A stretch of 64,000 bases of DNA from Coprinus comatus (taxonomy: Eukaryota; Basidiomycota; Agaricomycetes; Agaricales; Agaricaceae): assembly GCA_034638255.1 (NCBI GenBank), contig JAWPGT010000003.1:558001-622000 (forward strand). The letters run 5' to 3'. Positions 1 through 15,004 of the stretch are shown here, in pieces (within the stretch, counting starts at the first letter, position 1; every line of letters starts with the position of its first letter). Made by a program: the position numbers and the translations under genes. Below the pieces are notes generated by a model. The model saw only the letters and a list, made by a program, of their open reading frames with translations, ran no database searches and was not told where the DNA came from.

Positions 1-2674
1 GGAGGCCGCAGAGCACCAAGTTGAATTGAATCGCCTTCGGGAAGAGAATGCCGAACTTAAGCAACGGGTCAATGACTTCTCGTCTGTCGAATCGGCCAAG
101 AAGAGACTGGAAACCAAGGTGGAACAACTAGAGTCCAAGGTGCGTTGGTACTTCTTCGTTGAATGCCACTATTCACAGCAATATAGATGGACGATATGAT
201 CCAAGAGAAAGTCGCTTCCAAGGCGAATGAACTGAATGCGACATATGATGAGAAACACCGCAACTATGAAGAACGGTAAGTTATAATATCCTCTTGGCTT
301 CAAGGACCTACTTTGACAAGTTATTTAGCGAGCAGGACTTGCAAAGACAGCTTGCTCTCACCAGAAACCAATTGAAGGATTTGCGAATGTCAAATGAGAC
401 ACACCAGGCCAAGTTGATTGACCACAGCCAACGTCAAGGTATGTTATGCTACGTATACTCTTTTATTCCATACTTGAACTCCCAAAGATCAGGAAGTCGT
501 GGCCAAACTTGCCGAGCTTGATATGATTGCTGATGAACTGGAAGCTGCTCACAGTCGTGTTGCCACTGTGGAACGTCGAAATGTATGTTTTCTATTAGTG
601 CCTTGATCTCGTTCGTGTCCCCTCACAGTCTCTTGTATCACTACCTGTAGGAAATTCTACGTGCCGAAATCGAAGCTATGAAAGCCGGCAGCGAAACATC
701 AGACCGGTATGATTCATTCATTGTTAGTAAATTTGCCTGATACCAAATTTACCACCTTTAGTGTTCAAGCCCTCGAATCACAAATAGTGGAGCTAGAACA
801 CGAAACAGAACGATTGTCAAGGTCACTAGAATCACAGAAGTCTACCACGGCGGAGGCCGAGAAGACAGCCAATAAGAAACTAGAGGATTCTTCTCGAGAA
901 CTACAAAAGAAGGTCCATTCCCTTCTTATTATTCGAGTAGTACTACTTGTTCCTGACTATCTGTCTCTTAGACCACGGAAGCGGATAGTCTCAAGAATAG
1001 ATTGAGACAGTATCAAGACTATGATGAGATCAAACGAGAACTAGAAATCATGAAGGTGGGTTAGGCTATTGTTATACCTGTACATTAAGGCGGCCTAATA
1101 CCCTCGTTTCCAGTATGTGGAGTTTGCCGGCCTCGAAGAAGATGAGGAAGATGAAGATGGGGAAGTACATCTTCCCAATCCCAATGCCGAAAAGACAAAT
1201 AGTCAGCACGGAAAATCTCTGGAGTTTATGCTAGCAACGAAAAACAAGCGTATCCTTGAGGAGCTGACAAAGTTCCGTGTGCGTCGAATTCTATTGTACA
1301 TAATTTGTTATGTGTCGTTGATCTTGGTGTTTTCAATTTATACAGATACTTCACAAAGAACTCGAGGCATCTCTTGAAGCGGCGCAGGCACAGCTAGAGA
1401 ATACGAGCACGGAGTTGGAAAGGCAAAAGTCGCTAAATGAAAAACTCGAGAATGACCTATTATCCATGGGTACCAATGACAAGAAAATCAATGGAGATAG
1501 TGCTCAAACAGCCGCGGAAGACATTCTCGCAAGTTTAGATTTCTCCAAGAAGACAACAGTAAGTAGAGGGTTGACAGATGTTGTGATATCTCCTAAGGAG
1601 TACTATGAGCAAAATCATCCCAAAAATAACCTTACGTACACTCTTCACTCACTTTTCTATTACCAGCCGTCGGGACCTTCGAGCTCGGCACGATCAACAC
1701 CCATTCCATTTGCTTCCTCAGCAGATACCTCCATTCTACCTATTGTCACCAGTCAGCGAGACAGATTTAGACAGCGCAACGCTGAGCTAGAAGAGGTGTG
1801 TTATTGCAACATTGACACCATATTACTTCATCCTCCTTTGGTCTATCATTTCTATGAGAAGCCTGTCCACCCCTCGCTTGAAAGGTTTTTACATTTAAAA
1901 TCTGAAACTAAACCAATCTGATCAGGAACTACGCAAACAATATCAAATTATTTCTGAGCTACGTACAGAAATCAAGAACCTGCAAGCAGACAACCTTAAG
2001 CTTTACGAAAAAGTTCGCTATATGCAGAGCTATAGGGAAGAGGCCGGATCGCGACCACCTGTATCCCAACTCGATCCTTTACCTGCTGCGCCGTCAACTC
2101 GGGACGATATGAATACTTACAGGGTAAAATATGAAGAAGCTATGAATCCATTTGAGGCATTTAGAGGAAGGGTGAGTGAAATTATAAAAGATCAAGGTTT
2201 CAAGAGATTACCTTTTTGTGGAATCCTCCGCTTCTTTTGAAATCCAAATGGGCCCAGGATTTCGGGGATATGGTGGCCTATCGTTTTACCATACCTGGTA
2301 GTTTCTACATGTCGGAGACGAGCCATCGCTCGGCAAGTCATATGTTACATTACCGACCAACACACATTGGCATTCGCCGATCATTTTGTTCTTTCTGATT
2401 TATCTGACGACATACTTCTGATTGCTGATATATCCTTTATTTACTTTTGCCTATCTGACACCAACAGGAAGCAACAAGAGCATATCAAAGTCTGAATCCT
2501 GTAGAAAGAGGGGTGCTTGTCTTAACGAAATCGATTCTAGGGAATCGCCGAGCTCGGACTTTCTTCGTTTGTTATGCATTCTTACTCCATGTACTCGTTA
2601 TGTATACTACATACGAGTGCACCGTTTCTTCAGGTACACAGTTGCAAAAACAACCGAGACCATATGGTGCATAA
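1..2674 (+). CDS. COY1: CASP/Coy1-family Golgi membrane coiled-coil protein (5' end outside the window)
   Basis: Coy1/CASP is a Golgi membrane protein that acts in intra-Golgi retrograde transport together with golgins and SNAREs. The visible part is a long heptad-rich coiled coil (many E/K/L/Q residues) followed by the diagnostic CASP C-terminal block: NPFEAFRGRE, then ERGVLVLTKSILGNRRAR, then one transmembrane segment (FFVCYAFLLHVLVMYTTY) and a short tail ending PRPYGA. I read 13 exons: 1-139, 187-275, 329-438, 488-582, 651-706, 762-912, 972-1055, 1114-1278, 1346-1558, 1667-1795, 1926-2171 and 2468-2674, with the last intron unusually long (296 nt; others 40-130). That list shows 12 exons inside the window; the start codon and earlier exons are upstream. 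The gene is convergent with TFB1, whose stop lies 272 nt downstream. The family call is firm because the C-terminal block is nearly unique to CASP. Confidence 0.93.
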
Positions 2675-2946
2675 CTTTTCCGAGATTTTGGATCTATTAG
2701 GGTAGTTTATAATTCTTTTTTAACCTCGATGTCGGATTGTTCGTTTGTCTATGTACCCAATGTATCGGAATAATTCATGCTTGGAGGATGTAATAGTATG
2801 TGGGCTTGTGCTATACAGTAATGTGATGGAATGAATAATGTGGAGAGTTGGTGTGGGGATTTCTCAAAAAGTGAGATGATGATAACGAATGAATGTGTGA
2901 GTATATGGAATGCAGGAAGCAATTGAAGGGCCGCCTCTTTGTTCTC

Positions 2947-5370
2947 TTACTTCCGAGGTTGAGGCGGTGGTGGCGCTTTCTTATTACGATGGAATGTTAG
3001 TGCCTGATCCACAGCGTTCAATACAGGTTTCATAGCCTATAACGTTCCATTTAATTGAAAGTATCAAAGCCGAGAAGTAAGTGTAATACATTGATCAGCT
3101 GACAATGCAACAACGCTAGTGAAGAGTGACTTACGACTTCAACTCTAGATCCATCAAGCCCGTGTTGTTGTGCAACACTCACTAGAGCTGCTACTTTCTC
3201 GTGTGTCTTTGTAAGGTAGGTTATCATTTTTGCGGCTTTCGCCGCTCGTTGGGCAGGTGTTGCAGCGAGAACGGATTGTGAATCGATTTGGGGAGGGTAC
3301 GTAGCTGACCAAAACTGTCGCAAAAATTCGTTTGCTGCTGTTTGGCAGGTCGTCATTTGTCTGAACAACCCGTCAGGAATATCATCTGTAATTGAATTAA
3401 ACGGTCATTTCGTGTTTCCGAGGAATTCGCTCTTTCTTCCTTTAAAGTTCCATTTAAAAGAGAATTGTATAACTTACTTTTTCGAGACTTGACATCTAAT
3501 AATGCTGCGACCGTTTGCGACATTGTCATCAGCGCTCCATCTCCTGCTTTGCGTTCAATTTTCAACTAAGGTGAGAAAAGATTCGGGTGTTCGATCCGAT
3601 TTTTATGTTGAATAAAGAGCTCGCGGTTAAGATAATTGATTGAAGTCGCTTACCTCTTTCAGGTTCCCATCCCAATTCTTCAAGTCAGACTTCATTATCT
3701 CCAATACTGTCTTATAATCTATGTTCTGTAATCAAAAAGGTGATCGAATTTAAGTATATGTTTGAAGCGATGTCAATTTGTTAACTTGATTCTCTCTCAC
3801 CTTAATTTCATTTTCTTCTTCCGCCGCTTGAGTTGACATTTGACCCTCAAAGTATCTTTGCCGATCCTTCATTTCAAGTAAGATACCTGGCGAAGCTTCA
3901 AGGTCACATAAATCGTCGATTTCAATCTGCGCATACGGATCCTGTAGTTGGGATTTTTTATATATACCAAATCTCATCAGTTCTCTTCGCTTAAAAGCAA
4001 ACAAAAAAAAAAGTAAATTGAAAAGAATATTGATCCCCGCTCACCTCTCCAGGATTCAATCGACGTCGTTTTGCAGGAGGAACCTCACCCCTATGAAACG
4101 TTGTTTTCGTTAATAACAATTGTTCGCGGATAATTAAACGAGTTAGGTTTCGTACAAGGCGGAGTTGAGCAATCTTTCCGAATGTTCATTGAATTTTCGG
4201 ATTAGTGGCAAAGCACCTTTTTGTCGACCAGGTTGCATTGTAATATCCTTATCATTTCCGGTCTGAAAAGGTTGTTAGAAACACTGCTTTCTGCGGAATA
4301 CGCGATCACGGACTCACCTCCCAGTGATCCTCCAATGTAGCGGCGAGATCTACGAAAACTCCAACAGGATCGTTCCTTTGTCTTCTAGGCTCCAACTCTA
4401 CAACACGATGTCAGCTAACCAATACGTGCCATGGTATGACACAAGACTCTCACCATCATCATCTTTTTCCAAGTACTTGTCAAAGATCTCATCCGCTTTT
4501 ACTACATGTTGTGCAGCAGAAGAACGAATTGATGCTCGATGGGCATTAAACAGTTTTGACTGGAAATATCGTTGCCAAAACTGTTCCTCGGAAAGCTACC
4601 CAAAAGGTATCAGTACTGTCAAGAGTTTAAAACTGGGTTGTCTAGAAGAGCTAGCATTACTTTGTTTGGCACATTCTCGCTATATGCCTTTGCGACAACG
4701 GGGTATTCATCGAAGATGTCATGTACGAGTTGAGGTGTAATTCGGATTTTGATTTCTCCTCCATCGACAGTTTCTGGTCGAGGATCGACTAATTGACCAG
4801 ATTTACCCTTTTGTTGGTTGTCTGCGGCGGCTTGTGTAGTGGCTCGTCTTTCACTCGCGACTGACGCGGCTCTTGACATGGATATTGGAGGAAGTCTGGG
4901 AGTATGTGCATTTGAAATAGATGGTGTTGAAGGACCCGGTGAAGGAACAGCGGTGATAGGTGCTGTTGTTGTGGATATAGCAGAAATAGCAGCGCGTGGT
5001 CCAGCATCCCTCGCAGATTTGTTGCTTCCAACGATGACAGTTAACTCATTCTTGAATTTCTCCCGTTCAACCCGAGCGTTAGGTGAAATAAACGTGTAAT
5101 TGTGACCAGTATCGTCATTGAAAAGTGCAATCTTCAGCCTTACTTGCGCAGCGCCCTCTTTACTGCAAAATAAAGCTGAAAGTGATCTCAATGAGACTGA
5201 CACTATTGAATGAATTGTTTTTAAGACTTACAGGATAGTTCTGCGCGAGGAAGGCGTACAGCAGATCCTTTACCACCTTCTTGGGTCCATTGTAGGTATG
5301 TGTCTGTGAGTTCGAGCAAGCCGGGTATTTTCTTGCAAAGTACCCTTGCACTACACACGACGGTAGGCAT
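2947..5370 (-). CDS. TFB1: TFIIH core subunit Tfb1/p62
   Basis: Tfb1 (human p62/GTF2H1) is a structural subunit of the TFIIH core used in RNA polymerase II initiation and nucleotide excision repair. The model has 11 exons: 5232-5370, 4661-5175, 4454-4595, 4318-4397, 4156-4262, 4045-4090, 3801-3941, 3654-3725, 3478-3565, 3135-3385 and 2947-3036, giving 556 residues. The N-terminal PH-like domain includes IPGLLELTDTYLQW and SLFCSKEGAAQVRLKIAL. BSD motifs follow a Ser/Pro/Ala-rich linker; the first spans LVHDIFDEYPVVAKAYS and LSEEQFWQRYFQSKLFNAHR. A basic PPAKRRRLNPGE patch sits mid-protein, and the tail is proline-rich (APPPPQPRK). I chose the ATG at 5370 (MPTVVCSARV), since upstream frame extension lacks an ATG. 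The exon 1/2 acceptor is placed 13 nt upstream of a competing AG because only that choice restores SSLFCSKEG. Divergent from the phosphatase gene at 5940. Confidence 0.93.
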
Positions 5371-5939
5371 AAAATCCTCATCACACCTCACACCTTCTCT
5401 TTGTCCTTGTTCCAACTCATTCTTATTATGTAATCACTAATCCTAGCCGAGAACCGAGAACCGAAGGTCCCATCCTCACCAACAATTAATGTTTTTAAAT
5501 CAAAATCAAATCTATGTCTTCTTGCATATGCATATTCTATGGTTAAAGCAAGTCAATAATCATTATTGTCCAAGTTATTTACTGCTAGTACTAAACATTT
5601 ATCCATTATTCCTCCCTTCATCCTCTAAGCAACTACACCCAAGGCAACCGCACTAACAAACGCCACATCACATAAAAGCAGCCTCTCAACACATAAATAC
5701 ATACAAGTACAGTGTATTGGGAGTCTTGGGATTGTTCGCCGTCGTCAGCCAATTAGCTGACATAACATCCCTCAAAAAAAAATTCGATCGTCCGAAGACC
5801 CCGATTAGATTAAAGAGGTCAAATCTCTATTTTGAGAGATTCGAACGTGCGCATAAACATTTTTAACCACCACCAACACTTTCGGTTCTCCTACATCTAT
5901 ATATCTATATCTACAACCTCGCCACTCGCACAACATAAC
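5371..5939. promoter_or_regulatory. Divergent intergenic region between TFB1 and the HAD phosphatase gene
   Basis: A 569 nt spacer separates two divergent starts, so it must carry both promoters and 5' UTRs. I see A/T-rich patches (around 5700 and 5770) and a pyrimidine-rich stretch just before 5940, as is usual in fungal 5' UTRs. No confident factor site is visible. Confidence 0.5.
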
Positions 5940-6998
5940 ATGTCTATTGAGAAACAACTAATCGTTTTTGATTTTGACTGGTAATTTCTTTTTTATATAA
6001 CCAATCTAATATTGAAACGATGAATCTAAACGTTGTTAGGTCTATGGCAGACCAAGATACGGATAGATGGATTTTTGAAGTTCTTGCTCCTGATCTTCGT
6101 AGAAAGATGAAATCCCTCAAAGATGAAATCCAATGGACCGATCTTGTGTAAGTAATATACCAATCTATCATTAATCCCCATCCCATGCCGATCTAAAACG
6201 AGAAATAACATTTCCATATCATAATATATATATCCAGTGCACAATCTCTTCGCGAAGCCAATGCTCGTGGAATTACAAGAGAACAAATTGAACATGCTCT
6301 CCGTATCATGCCATTCGTACGTATCTTAATACCCTCAAACAAAGCGAATAATAACTAATCAGTATTCGGAAAATAGCATCCAGCAATGGTTCGAGGAGTA
6401 ACCAAACTCAAACAAGAAGGCAAAACTACCTTCCTTTGCTTATCCAACGCCAACTCCATTTTCATATCTACAATTCTCAAAGACAAAGGTCTTACAGAAT
6501 TATTCACTGAAATAGTTACTAATCCTGCCGAATGGGATGAAGAAACTGGTTTACTTAAACTGAGAAGGAAAGTTGATCCTGCTGGAATTCAACATAATTG
6601 TAAAGTTGGATGTAGTCCTAATATGTGCAAGGGTACGTTTCCTTTCATTGACAAAGACGTTATTATACTCATTACTCATTTTGATTTTTAATCAGGCGAA
6701 GAGTTGGAATCCTTCCTCGAACGTCACGGAAAAGAATTTGACCGTATAGTTTACGTTGGTGATGGTTCAAACGATTTCTGTCCTATCCTCCGTCTTCGCA
6801 GGTATGCCTCCTACTATATAATAAATAACACCTTTCTAACACCAATAAAAAAAATTCAGTCATGATATCACATTCTGCAGAGCTCATCGAGGTCTGGAAA
6901 AACGTATCAGAAAAGAAGCAGAAAAAGAAGGACTTGAATGTCAAGTTCAATATTGGGCTGGTGCTTGGGAAGTTGAAGAGATGTTTGGAAAGTTGTAA
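5940..6998 (+). CDS. PHOSPHO1/2-like HAD-superfamily phosphatase
   Basis: The six exons 5940-5980, 6040-6147, 6238-6316, 6377-6632, 6696-6801 and 6860-6998 encode 242 residues, the usual size for the family. The HAD motif I is VFDFDWSMADQDTDRW, with the nucleophile Asp and the acid/base Asp two residues later. Motif II lies around TTFLCLSNANS, and motif III/IV is YVGDGSNDFCP, with the paired acidic residues that bind Mg. PHOSPHO-type enzymes hydrolyse small phosphomonoesters such as phosphoethanolamine, phosphocholine or pyridoxal phosphate. The Cys-rich patch (HNCKVGCSPNMCKG) is typical of this subgroup. Substrate preference cannot be read from the sequence. No signal peptide or membrane segment is visible, so it is probably cytosolic. 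It is divergent from TFB1 and convergent with YAK1. Confidence 0.9.
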
Positions 6999-7703
6999 TC
7001 TGAATTCATTTTATGGAAGATGTCAATTTATAGATGTACTTACACATATATGTGTGTCCTCTGTTAAACAATTTATTCTGATTTCGAGGGTTTTTTTGTA
7101 CATCATATATCATACAGCTCAACCCCATTATTCATCCGATATCTAGGCAGATAACATCATTGCCATCAATGTCAACGTTCACCATCATCAAATAGAAGAG
7201 AAGGAACGGAAATCAGAATCGTTGTTGTCGTTCTCGCAAGTAAAAGTAAGAACATAACACTCATACACACGCATAGATTTGAGGAGAAAAAATGAATTTG
7301 TGTATAGAACACATATGGGAGGGAAATAGAAACAAGAGACAGCGAGGGAGAAAAAGGAAGAGAAAGACAGTAGTGAGGTATATGAAATGATGGGGTGAGT
7401 GAAAGAAAAAGAAAAGAAAAGAAAAGAAATTTTGTAAAAGAAACAAGCAACTCAATGCAGATTTTTTATCAATCTAAGTTTGACCAGGCTGGGACGATAG
7501 AAAAAAAACGCACTCACACACATAGAAAAAAGGAAAAAAGAAGGAGGGGAAGTAAAGGGGAAAAAACGAGTGTAAGTTCATAACGCATAATTGCGATCAA
7601 GAAAAAAAGGCGAAACATCATCAACACCAACATCAAGAGAAAAACACAATCCATTCACACAAAAATCATTACCATACATACATATGGAGAACCCCTAACA
7701 CTT
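6999..7703. other. Convergent 3' intergenic region with a long polypurine tract
   Basis: The 705 nt between the stops of the HAD phosphatase (+) and YAK1 (-) hold both 3' UTRs. From about 7310 to 7580 the plus strand is strikingly purine-rich, including a (GAAAA)-type repeat. No open frame here resembles a known protein. Confidence 0.6.
7401..7429. repeat. (GAAAA)n microsatellite inside a polypurine tract
   Basis: Runs of GAAAG and GAAAA repeat without interruption for about 29 nt. On the YAK1 sense strand this is a CTTTT/TTTTC pyrimidine repeat in the 3' flank. Confidence 0.85.
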
Positions 7704-11537
<3,834 letters not shown>

Positions 11538-12073
11538 TAAGGAGTGCTATTGACTAACTACATCAACTATTCTCCCCTCCGCTGACAACATCTCCCGCGA
11601 TCCAACACTCACGCTCACATACACCGTCTTCCCCGTCCGTCGTGCTACGAGTCTCTCAGCATATATACACCATCTCCTTACAAGTCCTTACCTAGTCGTT
11701 GTGCCATCGATAGTCCGATATCAGAACTTCCTGACCGGAACAGTGCCGTCGCAGGTCCAGTCTCTCCAGCCTATATTACTTTAGTTCCTTGTCCATTCAT
11801 CCATCGCTAACACCCACCCGCAAAGGAGGCATTGCACACGCCCAGTCCTTGCACAGTCGTCCGTGCTCACTTGCCTGCTCCACACTCTCCGGCCCAGCTG
11901 CTTCCCCCACCCAGATCATGTACGTGTCTACCATTTCTGTAATCATCACAGCCAGCCCTGGCAATGAAGGGTCTGACGGTGCCAGGTACTTTGTCCGTGT
12001 TGAGACTGCCATTGCATGTCCTTTCTTCTCCAAGCCTACATCTTTTGACCCTCATTTCTCACTTACATAAGTC
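11538..12073. promoter_or_regulatory. Divergent intergenic region between YAK1 and the GRF zinc-finger gene
   Basis: A 536 nt spacer lies between divergent start codons. It is C/T-rich on the plus strand (for example 11570-11660), which suits 5' UTR and core promoter sequence. I see no distinct TATA box or repeat and no coding evidence; open frames here are short and do not resemble any family. Confidence 0.45.
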
Positions 12074-13184
12074 ATGGTCCTCCACCACGTTTCTCCACTT
12101 GGTCCAGACGGCATCGTCAGATGTTATCTACACAACCTCCCGGCCACAGTCAGAGTCAGCCGTACTACTGTAAATCCAGACAGGTATGATCTCTTTATTC
12201 TTCATATTTCAGGCCCTCAGCTTGCACAGAAAGTTTTATAAATGCCCCCTGCCGTCAGGAGAGCAGTGTGATTTCTTCTGTACGCGATGTCCATCTCGCT
12301 CCCATGGCTAGTCATTCTGAGTCATCCTAGACTGGATGGACGAACTTCCAACCTCATTTCCTTCTTCTACTCCTACAATGTCCACCCCCACTCAACTTCC
12401 TCAAACACCAAAACCACCAAACACCTCTCCCGCTAAACGCCCTCATCCTATCTCCCCAGAATCACGACAGAAACGTTTAAAGGCTATTGAATCTGCTCTA
12501 GCAAGTAACAATCCTGGACCTTCTCATACACAACAACCCCCAACAACCCCACAGTCAACTCGGGCATCTCGCCTTGCCAAGATTCAAGACGTACTAAGAA
12601 CACCACAATCTCCAACTTATCCCCATGCTCGGGAGGTATCACCCAGTCCTGTCAAGAGTATTATTTCAGAGAGTCAGACAAATATAACAATGACGAAGAG
12701 TGATACCGTCGACAGTGAGGAAAATCTATGGCATACTCTTCCCTCTCCTCCGTTGGAAGGTCTGGTTACTATAGATAATGAGGAAGATAAAGACAAACGA
12801 ACAGAAACTACAGAGGATGAGGATTTCTTCCAGGCAAATTATCCTTTTTCCTTGAATTAATTGAATATATGCTGACCTAAACATTTTTTTTCACGTAGGG
12901 TGATGCTTCTGTGACATCATCATCTAATATCTTTTCACCACTCGCCATGTCCGCATCAAGAGCAAACCGTGTCATTAAAGATCTTATTAGTATCCCTCAA
13001 TATATACATACACTTGAAGATGAGGTTACGAAATTGCAAAGATTAAATGCTAATCAAGAGAAAAGGATCAAAGAGTTGGAGAAACAAGTTGAACAGTATG
13101 CGTTATCCTTCCTTTTGTGAAGAATTGAGTCTAATCTACTGGATCTACTGTGTTGTTAGGCTTGAACTTGAGAAACGACGTTAA
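12074..13184 (+). CDS. GRF-type zinc-finger protein with C-terminal coiled coil (GRF copy 1)
   Basis: Exons 12074-12183, 12230-12279, 12331-12833, 12899-13095 and 13160-13184 encode 294 residues. The first three exons spell a GRF zinc finger: GIVRCYLHNLPATVRV, then NPDRKFYKCPLPSGEQ, then CDFFYWMDE, with a C/H/C/C metal-ligand pattern and the NPxR-F-Y-x-C and C-x-FF-x-W signatures. GRF fingers bind single-stranded nucleic acid in topoisomerase 3 alpha, APE2, TTF2 and NEIL3, so nucleic-acid binding is the likely role. The middle is Ser/Thr/Pro-rich with basic SPAKRPHP and RQKRLKAIES patches that could be nuclear signals. The C-terminus is a predicted coiled coil (TLEDEVTKLQRLNANQEKR). The ATG at 12336 starts a longer uninterrupted frame, but using it would delete the whole finger. 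Intron 4 is GC-AG. It is the apparently intact member of the tandem cluster that follows. Confidence 0.75.
12834..12898 (+). other. GC-AG intron in GRF copy 1
   Basis: A 65 nt intron with a CAG|GCAAAT donor and a CACGTAG acceptor, and a good branch-point match (TGCTGAC) 24 nt upstream of the AG. It joins DEDFFQ to GDASVTSSS in phase 0. No in-frame GT donor is available nearby. Confidence 0.65.
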
Positions 13185-13828
13185 ATCAATTGGAAGTCAT
13201 TGGGGTTTTTTTTTTCGCTGGTCGAAGGACTTTTGCTTCATCAACTTGTGTGTACCATTTTCTGAAAGTTGTATTTTATCACGAGGAATCGTTGTTGTTT
13301 TTTTAGCAAATATAATATTTCACTTTTATGTAGAATTTAGTTCCGATGTGACATTTTCCAACAATTCTACGTTCCCCAACAAGGAGGATGAAGTTAAGGA
13401 TTTACTCCTTGATATTATGGTGCATATATGTTAAATTTTCTTCCATAGTCAGAAAGGAAAAAGGTCGTACACCTTACGACGATAGTTGTATCCCCTAAGA
13501 CCTAATCGCTACCCCAACGGTTTCAGGATATTCCACTCGATCGTTTGGCCCTGTTGATAGCGTACTACCGTATAAGAGCCACGATCTTCACACAGCCCCT
13601 CCTCTAACCAAAAACATACTCACTTATGTCAACATGAAAGAATAAGCATCTTTGTGCTTCTTACCTCTATGCCCAGACTTGAGTCCCCCCATTCATAGAA
13701 TGTAAATGTGATGAACCTCCCATATATATATATATAAATACAAATAGGTATGTGAAAAACGTCGATGTTAAGTTCTAAGTTCTTTCTTTCTTTCTTTCTT
13801 TCTATTTTATTTTCGATATCACAATTAG
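13185..13828. other. Spacer between GRF copies 1 and 2
   Basis: It holds the 3' flank of GRF copy 1 and the unresolved 5' part of copy 2. I could not find a convincing first exon for copy 2. Two microsatellites lie here: a TA repeat at 13722-13737 and a TTTC repeat at 13780-13803. Confidence 0.5.
13722..13803. repeat. TA and TTTC microsatellites
   Basis: A (TA)n run at 13722-13737 and a (TTTC)n run at 13780-13803 sit just before the first recognisable exon of GRF copy 2. Confidence 0.8.
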
Positions 13829-14448
13829 GCATACAGACTTGATGCTTATGAAGAATTCGTCGGAGTAAAAGAAAAGAAAATTATTCCTGCTGATCAGGAT
13901 GGTCTTCTTATATGTTATCATAGATGTGTGGCGAAACTGTATACCGCTCACACGAATAATCTTTGGAATGTGTACGTTGTTTCCCTTCTCGAAAGCTTGT
14001 TTCGAGATTGATTGATGTGTTAAATTTTTGGTGTTGATAGTGATCTCTATGGATGTGAAAAACAAGTAGCGGACTATGATTTCGTTTCTAATATTCGGCC
14101 AAAGAGAGAACCAAGAAGGATTATACCGATTTCTTGTCCTCGTAGGATTTCTTCTCCTTCTCTCATTTCTACTTCTTCTACATCCGCTACATCTTCTGTT
14201 TCCACTGGACAACATATCCAAGGTCAAGGCATTAAATCTGAAGATGTAAATGGTGAAGGAGTACCTGAGAAACAGGTTAAATTTGAAGAAAGTGTAAGTA
14301 GTCTGAAGATTAAAGAAGAGGATGAGGAAGAGAGAAAAGTTCATGATAAACAGGAAAGGTGAGTTGCGGCTTGGCAAGTTATCACCTGAGTTGTGTACTT
14401 GTTGTAATTAGAGTGAAGGATGGATTATGGCTACTAGACCAAGTTTAG
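13829..14448 (+). CDS. GRF-like zinc-finger paralogue, partial (GRF copy 2)
   Basis: Three exons are recognisable: 13829-13971, 14041-14358 and 14411-14448. The first reads AYRLDAYEEFVGVKEKK, then IIPADQDGLLICYHRC, then LYTAHTNNLWN. The second begins VDLYGCEKQVADYDFV and continues into a Ser/Thr-rich, then acidic Lys/Glu-rich tail. The block DQDGLLICYHR matches DSDGFIKCYNER of copy 3 and DGIVRCYLHN of copy 1. The DLYGC...YDF segment matches the FYKC...CDFF half of the finger, but the last cysteine is a tyrosine, so zinc binding is doubtful. No initiating exon was found, and the start given is simply the first exon I can support. It could be a truncated functional gene or a decaying copy. Confidence 0.4.
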
Positions 14449-15004
14449 GTTACTACTAATTGTCACGGCCCCCTATGGCATATAGTAAAATGAGACAATG
14501 ATGACTTAAGAAGTGAAACTAATCGGTGCGGGGATGTATTAGGGTTAATTGGGTTTCGATTAGGAGAGAACAAAATTGAACAATCTTTGGGAGAAAAAAC
14601 AATGACCGTAACAGAGAGGAAGAAGTTGATAGCAATTTTATTGAAGTATGTGTGTAATTATAGTAGATAATGTCAACTCTGTCTGGGTAGGCCAGTGAAA
14701 CTACCTCTACCTTAATTCTGACTTAAATGTGGTCCCTGGAATCCTGAATATTGATGAAGAAGAAGTACCCCAATATGGAGATAAATTACATTCCCAATTG
14801 ACCGAGTCGGCGTATGATATCATTCTCTCCAACTGAGCCCTACAATTTGTGATTTGAATATCGTTCATGAGATAGGTATAAAAACTCGTTCAGATTTTCT
14901 CATAACGGACTCCTCTTTCTTCCTTCCTCAACTACTATCCGAGTGGTACATTTGGGGAAATCAAACTCCAATCTTTCACGTTTCCAACACCAGTTACTAA
15001 ACAG
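14449..15004. other. Spacer between GRF copies 2 and 3
   Basis: About 550 nt with no open frame resembling a protein. It presumably holds the 3' flank of copy 2 and the promoter of copy 3; a pyrimidine-rich stretch precedes 15005. Confidence 0.4.

Noticed and set aside
13802..14377. 191-codon minus-strand open frame
   Set aside because: It is antisense to the recognisable exons of GRF copy 2; its composition is that of a reverse complement and it has no family motif.
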